From JAPLGD01 sp041302745 (GTDB taxonomy: Bacteria; Bipolaricaulota; Bipolaricaulia; UBA7950; UBA9294), in assembly GCA_041302745.1 (NCBI GenBank), contig JBFYQP010000151.1:1-8052 (forward strand): a DNA stretch of 8,052 nt. The letters are read 5' to 3'. Made by a program: the position numbers and the translations under genes. Position 1 is the stretch's first letter, and the number at the start of each line of letters is the position of its first letter. Positions 1-5,394 of this stretch are shown here, piece after piece. The notes under the pieces were generated by a model. The model was not told the origin of the DNA and searched no databases. It saw nothing but the letters and a program-made list of their open reading frames with translations.

Positions 1-1066
1 TCTGTACGGCCCCGGACGGAAGGTCGCCGCGCGACTGCGCCGCGGAGAGCCCCGAGAACCCGAGGTCGATGACGGCGACCTTGACGCCGGCGCCGCGGAA
101 GCCCGCCGCGTGGTACGCCGTCGCGCCGACGGCCGCCACGCCCTGGGTCGCCGTGCCGAGGACGTAGGGCGTGTACGGCGGACGAATGAACGAAACGCCC
201 GTCAGTTGGCTGGCGAGGGACGCGAGCTGTCCGATCGGAACCGTGACCTTAATCAGCGAGGACGAGGCCTCGACGGACGAGCCGCTCAAGCCGAGCGCCG
301 ACAGGGCTGCCACGTTCGACGAACTCGATCGGCCCGGCTTCGACTCGAGGACCACGGTCACGGTGGCCGTCTCGGCCGAGAACGGAACGCCGAGCGCCTT
401 CGCGGCGCGGTCGACGCCCGCCCTCATCGTCGCGGGGAGAGCCGAGAGCGCGGAGACGGCGGCGCTGGTGAGGGCGGACTGAGCGGCGGCGAAGAGACTC
501 TCGAGGGCTCCATCCATCTTGGGATTGTGCTGCGAGACGGCCAGTTTGCCGGGCGGGATGACGCCGAGCGCCGTTGCCTTCGGAGGAACGGCCGCCGAGG
601 CGGCCGGGATCCCGCCGCCGGCGGCGATGAGGAACTGAACGGCGGAAGCGCGATCGTCGGGCCACACGAGGACGGAGAGAAGCCAACCCTGGGCGAACGA
701 GATCGGGACGCCGAGAGTGCGGCCGCCGTCGACGGCCGGGGTGATCCCCGCGGCCCGCAACTGGGAGTCGACCTCCGTCAGGTCTTGGAGGTAGCGCGCG
801 AGGTAGGACGTCCAACTCGTCTGGATCATGACGAACTGGAGCTTGGACGGCTTCGCGGCCGACTGGAGGATCTGCTGCGCAATCGAGTTCAGGGCAATCG
901 GTTGGATCGTTACGGGGATCCCCGTCGTCGCCTCGAATTGCGACGTGACGGTTTTCCACGCGTCCTTGGTGGACTGCTCGACTCCGACGACGAACGGGTT
1001 CGCCGACCACGCGGCGAGTGCGACGGCCACAACGAAGAAGACGGCGAGAAGAGCGGTGCGCTTCAT
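1..1066 (-). CDS. Exported protein: solute-binding-like N-terminus fused to a subtilisin-like (S8) domain; 3' end outside window
   Basis: The open frame runs from ATG 1066 through the left window edge, giving 355 codons without a stop. Residues 1-22 are a signal peptide (KR, a long hydrophobic core, then AWSA before NPF). Residues 24-150 resemble the first lobe of an extracellular solute-binding protein: FVVGV at 25-29, a helix ending QFEATTGIPVTI (43-54), and LGVPISFAQGW (118-128). The usual second lobe seems to be missing. Residues 150-230 are Ala/Ser-rich helix. Residues 235-300 form beta-strand-rich pre-protease sequence ending VPIGQLASL...VSFIRPP. From 323 the text FRGAGVKVAVID matches the first strand of subtilases, making D334 the predicted catalytic Asp, although the usual DTG/DSG is DLG here. 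The His and Ser motifs would lie outside the window, so activity cannot be confirmed. An SD (GGGGGAG) sits 2 bases before the ATG and overlaps the upstream gene's stop region, implying translational coupling. The S8 assignment is fairly firm; the solute-binding part is inference. Confidence 0.75.
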   Translation of the reverse strand, partial: MKRTALLAVFFVVAVALAAWSANPFVVGVEQSTKDAWKTVTSQFEATTGIPVTIQPIALNSIAQQILQSAAKPSKLQFVMIQTSWTSYLARYLQDLTEVDSQLRAAGITPAVDGGRTLGVPISFAQGWLLSVLVWPDDRASAVQFLIAAGGGIPAASAAVPPKATALGVIPPGKLAVSQHNPKMDGALESLFAAAQSALTSAAVSALSALPATMRAGVDRAAKALGVPFSAETATVTVVLESKPGRSSSSNVAALSALGLSGSSVEASSSLIKVTVPIGQLASLASQLTGVSFIRPPYTPYVLGTATQGVAAVGATAYHAAGFRGAGVKVAVIDLGFSGLSAAQSRGDLPSGAVQ

Positions 1067-1074
1067 GACTCCCC

Positions 1075-1869
1075 CTACGGCGCGACCGGGCTGAGCGGCA
1101 ACCGCACGTACCCGATGGCGCCCTCCTTGGCGAGCGGGACCAGCTGATCCATCGGAAGGACCAGTTTCGTGAGTCGGTCGGTTTCCGAGATGACATACGG
1201 GAGGAACGCCTCAGGGAGAGCGGCTCCGGCCGCTCTCTCCGCCACGACTTCGATCGATAGACCCAAGAGAGCGATTCCCTTGGCGCTCGCGTACGAGAAC
1301 CAGTCCTCGGCGACCACCAGGTCGTAGAGGGCCGAGTCGAGCGCCACACCCGTGGGCGTGGCGGGTCCCTTCAGGCTCGTGGCAGAGAAGGACTGCGTGG
1401 CCTCGAGGTCGATGTCCATCCCGAGGATGCCGAGGCTCTGGAGCTCTCCGAAGATCGCGGCCAGCGCCTCGAAGACGGGGGTTTCCTGCGCCGTAGAGAC
1501 CACCAACTCCATTCCGTTCGCTTCGGGGCGCAGCGAGTACGAGATCCCGGGAAGCTTAGAGCGGAGAACGAAGCGGTCCCCGTCGAGAACCAGCACGTGG
1601 TCTTCGCTGAGGAGCGTCGTGACGCCGCCCTCGGCCGGGACGGGTCCGCGAGACGCCGTCGCAGTGTTGCCGGAAAAGGTGATCACGACGTAGCCCGCCG
1701 ACTGCACGGCCTGACTGAGAGTCTGCACATCCGCCCGAACGCCTTCGGCGGGGAACAGGTAGTAGAGCGACGGGGAGAGAACCGTGGGACTTCCGGCGAC
1801 GGCCACCGCGGAGCAGACGACCGCGATGCACGCCGCGGCCCACTTCAGAGCGCCAACCCTTCTTCTCAT
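1075..1869 (-). CDS. Exported protein of unknown function with a propeptide-like C-terminus
   Basis: The product has 264 residues. ATG 1869 was chosen because AAGGAGG lies 6 bases upstream; the same frame is open for 14 more codons, up to 1911, but without a comparable ribosome site there. Residues 1-26 look like a signal peptide (MRRR, hydrophobic core 9-25, AVAVAG). There is no clear lipobox. The mature part alternates predicted strands and helices, with short acidic loops such as SEDHVLVLDGD (88-98) and GMDIDLEA (150-157). I recognise no family. Residues 233-261 (LTKLVLPMDQLVPLA...YVRLP) resemble residues 271-300 of the protein encoded immediately downstream (LIKVTVPIGQLASLA...FIRPP), with 7 of the first 15 positions identical. 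In that neighbour the segment directly precedes a subtilisin-like domain. By inference this may be a secreted partner, propeptide-like chaperone or inhibitor of that protease. It lies 81 bases after the M1 peptidase stop and 8 bases before the next start, so it is probably co-transcribed. Confidence 0.8.
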   Translation of the reverse strand: MRRRVGALKWAAACIAVVCSAVAVAGSPTVLSPSLYYLFPAEGVRADVQTLSQAVQSAGYVVITFSGNTATASRGPVPAEGGVTTLLSEDHVLVLDGDRFVLRSKLPGISYSLRPEANGMELVVSTAQETPVFEALAAIFGELQSLGILGMDIDLEATQSFSATSLKGPATPTGVALDSALYDLVVAEDWFSYASAKGIALLGLSIEVVAERAAGAALPEAFLPYVISETDRLTKLVLPMDQLVPLAKEGAIGYVRLPLSPVAP

Positions 1870-1885
1870 CTCTGCCTCCTTCGTG

Positions 1886-1906
1886 CGACGTTGGAAGAGA
1901 ACGTCG
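1886..1906 (-). promoter_or_regulatory. Short perfect inverted repeat upstream of the unknown exported protein gene
   Basis: The arms CGACGTT (1886-1892) and AACGTCG (1900-1906) are perfectly complementary and enclose a 7-base loop. The repeat lies in the 81-base gap between the M1 peptidase stop and the next gene, just upstream of that gene's AAGGAGG ribosome site. In RNA it would form a 7-bp hairpin ending close to the SD. It could be an mRNA processing or stability element, or a protein-binding dyad. There is no T-tract, so it is not an intrinsic terminator. Confidence 0.4.
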
Positions 1907-1950
1907 TACATACACCCCGGCAGGCAACCGAGTTTCTGCCGCGCTCTACC

Positions 1951-3372
1951 TTAGGGAGCCTCCGGGCCGGGGAACAAGGCTCCGTCGATCGCGCATCCGC
2001 AGGCCGCTTCGAACGATCGGCGCAGGTCGAGGGGAGTGGCGATGGAGAAGAGGGATGTTTGGTAGTAGGAGGAGAGGGCGGCGAAGAACGCCTCGTCGCC
2101 GATGCGCCGGCGGATCGCGTCCAGTTCGTACGCGGCGCCCGAGTAGGCGAGCGCGCTGTACGTCATGCTGTCGGGGAAGTCGTACAAGGGGGCCGTCAGG
2201 GGGATCTCCGGATGAGTGCTCGAGGCAAGGGCCGCGCTTCGCGCCCAGCGGTCGCGTTCGGCGGCAGCAACGGCCGGCGAGACCGCTTCCGCGAGGAAGA
2301 CGTTCGAGAGGTAGGTCACGAGCCCCTCGTCCAGCCACGGCGCCTCAACCGGGTCGTTGCCGACCGCGGCGTAGAACCACTCATGCGCCACCTCGTGGGA
2401 AACGAGGATGTCGAAGAAGGGGTCATAGGGCGTCGCCGTGTAGGTCTCCGAAAGGAGGACGAGCCCCGTCAGCTCGACGCCGCCGATGTGCTGGAGGGGG
2501 ACCTCGACGATGTCGATTTCGTCGTACGGGAGAGGGCCGATGAGGTCCTGATACAGCGCGACGGCGGCGTGGGCCTGTTCCAGGGCACGGTTCGCGGCCG
2601 TCGTGTGGCCCGGCCCGAACCAGACACGCACGCTGACGCCGTCGACCGAGGCGCGGCGCGGGACGCGGCCGTCGCTGACGAGGACGAGCGAGAAGTCGCG
2701 GGCGTGGTCGGCGACGAAGCGGTAGACGACCGCATCTCCGTCTTGGGCCGCGTCGACAAGGAACCCCGAGGCGATCGGCGTCGGGAGCCGATCGACGCGG
2801 AGGGTGACGTCGTAGGATGAGGCCTCGGAGAACAGCGCGTCTCCGATTCCGCCGACCGGGTCGAGAACCCATCCCTCGTCGAGGTATGGGGCGAGGAGCG
2901 GGTAGAACGACGTCAGCACGAGTGCGTGCGGCGTCTTCGTCAAGATCCCGTACTCGTGCGTGACCGGGGGGCTGGCGTCAAGGCGAAGAGACGCCCGGCC
3001 TCGAAAGGCGAGCGTCACGGACGCCGTCTGGGCGGGAGACAGAGGCTGCGGCAGCGGCACCCAGAGGGCGGTGTCGTCGACGTAGAGCTCCGTGTCGACC
3101 GGAGTGTCCCCGACGTGCGCGTCGAGGATCTCGACCGACGACCCCGAGTAGAGAGTCGCCGCGTTGGGGTAGAGCCGGAAGAAGACCTCTTCGAGAGGCT
3201 CGGGGGTCGGATTCTCCCACGTGACGGTCAGGGTCCCCTCGTACATCCCGGCGTCGTAGTCAACGGCGAGCGATAGAACGTAGTGCGTCTCGGCGGCAGC
3301 CGAAACCGAGACCGGCGCGACGAGAAGGGCCAGAAGCGCTACGACAAGCGCACCCGAAGCGAGACGTGCCAT
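1951..3372 (-). CDS. Secreted short-form M1 family zinc metallopeptidase (gluzincin aminopeptidase)
   Basis: The product has 473 residues. ATG 3372 was chosen because AAGGAGG lies 3 bases upstream and the protein then opens with a clean signal peptide (1-26, ending VSVSA). The frame is open 25 codons further upstream without SD support. Residues 28-250 form the beta-rich M1 N-terminal domain. The catalytic domain has GGVE at 297-300 in place of the exopeptidase GAMEN motif. The zinc motif HEVAHEW lies at 326-332 (H326, E327 and H330), followed after 18 residues by the third ligand E349 (WLDEG), giving HExxH-x18-E. Y410, in AYSGAAYEL, fits the transition-state tyrosine. The protein ends soon after the catalytic domain, without the C-terminal helical domain of long M1 enzymes. 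Members cleave N-terminal residues from peptides; this one should act outside the cytoplasm. It is the first gene of the leftward operon, upstream of two exported proteins, one of them subtilisin-like, which suggests extracellular peptide use or processing. The family call is firm; the substrate is unknown. Confidence 0.93.
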   Translation of the reverse strand: MARLASGALVVALLALLVAPVSVSAAAETHYVLSLAVDYDAGMYEGTLTVTWENPTPEPLEEVFFRLYPNAATLYSGSSVEILDAHVGDTPVDTELYVDDTALWVPLPQPLSPAQTASVTLAFRGRASLRLDASPPVTHEYGILTKTPHALVLTSFYPLLAPYLDEGWVLDPVGGIGDALFSEASSYDVTLRVDRLPTPIASGFLVDAAQDGDAVVYRFVADHARDFSLVLVSDGRVPRRASVDGVSVRVWFGPGHTTAANRALEQAHAAVALYQDLIGPLPYDEIDIVEVPLQHIGGVELTGLVLLSETYTATPYDPFFDILVSHEVAHEWFYAAVGNDPVEAPWLDEGLVTYLSNVFLAEAVSPAVAAAERDRWARSAALASSTHPEIPLTAPLYDFPDSMTYSALAYSGAAYELDAIRRRIGDEAFFAALSSYYQTSLFSIATPLDLRRSFEAACGCAIDGALFPGPEAP

Positions 3373-3395
3373 GGTCCTCCTTGAGTACGAGAACG

Positions 3396-3401
3396 AGTAT
3401 A
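3396..3401 (-). promoter_or_regulatory. Candidate -10 box for the M1 peptidase operon
   Basis: Read on the minus strand, 3401-3396 is TATACT, a 5/6 match to the sigma-70 -10 box in otherwise GC-rich DNA, 23 bases before the ATG at 3372. The best -35 (TTCTCC, 17 bases upstream) is poor. The implied 5' leader is about 17 bases, just enough for the AAGGAGG site. Confidence 0.4.
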
Positions 3402-3433
3402 CGGACGCGGCACGACGGGGAGAAATGCACCTT

Positions 3434-3462
3434 ACCCGCTGCAGCAAGCCCGCGAGGCGGGT
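3434..3462. repeat. Nested inverted repeats in the divergent intergenic region
   Basis: The sequence GCGGGT at 3457-3462 can pair either with ACCCGC at 3434-3439 (6 bp) or, for its GCGGG part, with CCCGC at 3449-3453 (5 bp, GAG loop). The 8-base palindrome GCTGCAGC lies at 3438-3445. The structure sits between the two divergent -10 boxes and upstream of both predicted transcription starts, so it is more likely a DNA dyad for a regulator than an RNA element. No T-tract follows on either strand. Confidence 0.4.
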
Positions 3463-3467
3463 GTAGG

Positions 3468-3496
3468 AAGACGGATGGGCGAGAATCCTGTATAGT
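3468..3496 (+). promoter_or_regulatory. Candidate promoter for the lamin-tail-domain gene
   Basis: TATAGT at 3491-3496 (5/6 to TATAAT, preceded by TG) is 17 bases from the weak -35 AAGACG at 3468-3473. An overlapping TATGAT at 3496-3501 is an alternative -10. The predicted leader is about 35 bases and contains the hairpin at 3506-3539. The weak -35 keeps this tentative. Confidence 0.45.
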
Positions 3497-3505
3497 ATGA
3501 TCAGC

Positions 3506-3539
3506 TACCTACATCAAGGACAAGAGAAGGAGGTAGGTA
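3506..3539 (+). promoter_or_regulatory. Leader hairpin presenting the ribosome site of the lamin-tail-domain gene
   Basis: TACCTAC (3506-3512) and GTAGGTA (3533-3539) are perfectly complementary, giving 7 bp around a 20-base loop. The loop holds AAGGAG (3527-3532). The 3' arm contains the last two bases of the extended SD AAGGAGGT and the A of the ATG at 3539. The SD core would be in the loop while the start codon edge is paired, which could tune translation. It could also be chance in a short leader. Confidence 0.35.
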
Positions 3540-4453
3540 TGAGAACGTGGCGAGCAGGATTCGGACTCCCGGCCCTCGGGATCGCGCTCCTCGTGACGGC
3601 TCTTTCTGCGAGCGGCGCCGTGGTGATCAACGAGGTGGCGTGGGGAGGGACCGCGGCGTCGGCGAACGACGAGTGGATCGAGCTCTACAACGCCGGCGAC
3701 ACGGCCGTGGACCTGGCCGGCTGGGTGCTCGTGGTTGGAGAGGCAAGGGTTCCTCTCGGTGCGCCGGGGGAGTCGGCCGTCGAGGTGCGGAGGACGAGCA
3801 TCGCACCGCACGGCTACTTCGTTCTCGAGCGGACCGACGACCAGACGGTGGCGGACATGACGGCCGACGTGCTCTTCAAGGGAACGCTCTCGAACGCCGG
3901 CGCGGACCTGCGCTTGCTCGATGCGACGGGGGCGACGGTGGACGAAGTCCTCTGCGAACAGGCGGGATGGGCGGCGGGGACGGGGAGTGAAGGGACGCGC
4001 CCCTACGCGTCGATGGAACGAGTCGACGCGGGGTTGTCGCCGGCGCAATGGGCGACGAACAGCGGGCGCGTTGCATTGGGGCTCGATGCGAAGGGTGCAC
4101 CGATCTCGGGCACTCCGGGAGGGGAGAACTCCGCGACCCTCGAGTTCCGCACCGTCCCGCGCGTTGCGCTGGTGGACCCTCCCTCCGGGACGCTCTCCGG
4201 CAGCGTCGTGGTGCGGTGGACGGCGAGCGATCCGAACGGAAGCCCAACGGCACTGCAGATCGCGCTCTTCGTCTGCGACGCCGCGGGTGAGACCTGCCGT
4301 GCGGTCGCGGAGAACCTGACGAACCAGGGCAGCTTCCTGTGGGACGTGACGCCCTACGCGGGTGCGGGCGAGGTCTTCCTTCGCGTCGTGGCGACTGACC
4401 CGGACGGGTTGACCGGGATTGCGATGTCCGGTCCGCTCACGTTGGCTCCGTAG
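3539..4453 (+). CDS. Secreted lamin-tail-domain (LTD) protein with C-terminal Ig-like domain
   Basis: The product has 304 residues. ATG 3539 was chosen over ATG 3497 because AAGGAGGT lies 4 bases upstream and a signal peptide follows directly (RTWR, hydrophobic 9-22, SASGA near 26). Residues 27-195 match the bacterial LTD fold: VVINEVAW at 28-35, then DEWIELYNAGDTAVDLAGW (44-62), the most diagnostic stretch; a hydrophobic YFVLER strand at 93-98; and the closing SGTPGGEN (190-197). Residues 205-304 form a beta-sandwich, Ig- or fibronectin-like (VRWTASDPNGSP 225-236, VFLRVVATDPDG 279-290), with cysteines 246 and 253 close enough for a disulfide. LTD proteins in bacteria are mostly cell-surface or extracellular, often attached to nucleases or adhesive modules. 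No catalytic module is present, so a structural, binding or adhesive role is inferred. It has its own promoter region, diverges from the M1 peptidase operon and converges with the patatin-like gene, overlapping its 3' end by 17 bases. Confidence 0.88.
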   Translation: MRTWRAGFGLPALGIALLVTALSASGAVVINEVAWGGTAASANDEWIELYNAGDTAVDLAGWVLVVGEARVPLGAPGESAVEVRRTSIAPHGYFVLERTDDQTVADMTADVLFKGTLSNAGADLRLLDATGATVDEVLCEQAGWAAGTGSEGTRPYASMERVDAGLSPAQWATNSGRVALGLDAKGAPISGTPGGENSATLEFRTVPRVALVDPPSGTLSGSVVVRWTASDPNGSPTALQIALFVCDAAGETCRAVAENLTNQGSFLWDVTPYAGAGEVFLRVVATDPDGLTGIAMSGPLTLAP

Positions 4454-5330
4454 CCGTGGGGGCAGAGGCCGGGATCCCGGCCAGTTCGTAGAGCTCGTCC
4501 AGGTGGGCGGAGACGGAGGCTTTGCCCGCCTGGATGGCCTCTTCGGTGTACTCGAAGCCGAACATGCGGATCCATCCGACGTCCGGCCGTAGGACCACAA
4601 GACGGCCGCTTAGGCGCTCCTGCGAGCGCTCGAGCTGCAGTTGGGTCAGGTGCTTGGACGTTGCCCGCTGCGCTTGGAGGATCGCCTCGAGGTACGTCTC
4701 GACCCTGCGGGTGAGCGGCGCTCCCGTGTCGACGGCGATCACCGAATCCGCGCCGAGCTCGACCGCGACGTCCACCGGGAGCTTGTCGACGATCCCCCCG
4801 TCGACGAGGTAGCGTCCGCCGTACGCCACGGGCGAGAAGATGCCGGGCACGGCGGTGCTCGCCGTGACCGCGGGGCCGATCTTCCCTTCGCGCAGCACGA
4901 CTCTCTGTCCGGTCTCGACGTCGGCGGCGACGACCGCGAAGGGCACCAGGGTGTCCGCAAACCCTTTTCGTGCCGTCAGAAGCGAGAACAACTCGTGGAG
5001 CCGCGCCAGCTCGGGAGGCGACGCGGCCTCCTCCTTCCACGTCGACCCGCGGAAGTACTCCATCACGCTTCGCCCGATGATCCGCTGGACTTCGCGGAGC
5101 GTGTTGTCGCTCACCTGGAGCATGCTGTTGAGGTTGAGCGTACACAGGAGCTTCTCGAGCCTGCGGAGGTCCATGCCGAGCGCCTTCGTCGCGGCGAGAG
5201 CCGCTCCCATGCTGGTCCCGGCGATGGCGTGAATCGGGATCCCCGCCTCCTCGAGTCCGATGAGGACACCGAGGTGGGCGAGACCGCGCGCGCCGCCGCC
5301 TCCGAGTGCGAGACCGATCTTCCGCTCCAT
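4437..5330 (-). CDS. Patatin-like phospholipase (RssA/YchK-type lipid acyl hydrolase)
   Basis: The product has 297 residues. The family hallmarks are complete. The glycine-rich oxyanion loop GGGGARG lies at 10-16. The nucleophile elbow GTSMG lies at 38-42, with Ser40 as predicted nucleophile. DGG at 177-179 provides the catalytic Asp177 of the Ser-Asp dyad. ASTAVPGIFSPV (157-168) and a GGRYLVDGG strand are also typical. There is no signal peptide or membrane segment, so it is probably cytoplasmic and may act at the inner membrane face on phospholipid or other acyl esters. The true substrate is unknown. ATG 5330 is the only start that keeps the canonical N-terminus (MERKIGLALGGGG). The nearest SD-like sequence (GGAAGGGG) is 11 bases upstream and lies inside the 3' arm of the groEL terminator, so translation from readthrough transcripts would be inhibited. 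I see no convincing promoter of its own. Its 3' end overlaps the convergent lamin-tail gene by 17 bases with no terminator between. Confidence 0.94.
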   Translation of the reverse strand: MERKIGLALGGGGARGLAHLGVLIGLEEAGIPIHAIAGTSMGAALAATKALGMDLRRLEKLLCTLNLNSMLQVSDNTLREVQRIIGRSVMEYFRGSTWKEEAASPPELARLHELFSLLTARKGFADTLVPFAVVAADVETGQRVVLREGKIGPAVTASTAVPGIFSPVAYGGRYLVDGGIVDKLPVDVAVELGADSVIAVDTGAPLTRRVETYLEAILQAQRATSKHLTQLQLERSQERLSGRLVVLRPDVGWIRMFGFEYTEEAIQAGKASVSAHLDELYELAGIPASAPTATEPT

Positions 5331-5376
5331 GAAAGAAGAAACCCCTTCCGCTCGATCGTAGTCGAGCGGAAGGGGT
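5331..5376 (-). terminator. Strong intrinsic terminator after groEL, abutting the patatin-like gene start
   Basis: Positions 5341-5355 and 5362-5376 form a perfect 15-bp inverted repeat (ACCCCTTCCGCTCGA on the plus strand) around a 6-base loop. On the minus strand the GC-rich stem is followed by a T-rich run, TTCTTCTTTC, ending directly at the ATG of the next gene. It starts 18 bases after the groEL stop (5395). Plus-strand reading gives no T-tract, so it serves the groES-groEL transcript. Confidence 0.9.
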
Positions 5377-5394
5377 ATAGACAACCGGTGAAGA

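Noticed and set aside
110..1147. A 345-codon plus-strand reading frame at the left end
   Set aside because: Its translation is an Arg/Gly-rich shadow of the exported protease gene, which has a signal peptide, an SD and domain motifs on the other strand.
249..1349. A 366-codon minus-strand frame overlapping both the unknown exported gene and the protease gene
   Set aside because: It is Arg/Ser-rich with no recognisable motif, and it is out of frame with two well-supported genes on the same strand.
1911..1950. A separate promoter for the unknown exported gene (TTGCCT followed by TATGTA)
   Set aside because: Spacing and match are poor, and the short same-strand gap favours co-transcription with the M1 peptidase.
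1597..2820. A 407-codon plus-strand frame opposite the M1 peptidase
   Set aside because: It is antisense to a gene with a complete zinc motif. Its composition is typical of a shadow.
3449..3461. CCCGC-GAG-GCGGG as an intrinsic terminator
   Set aside because: It has a five-bp stem with no T-tract on either strand, and no gene ends nearby.
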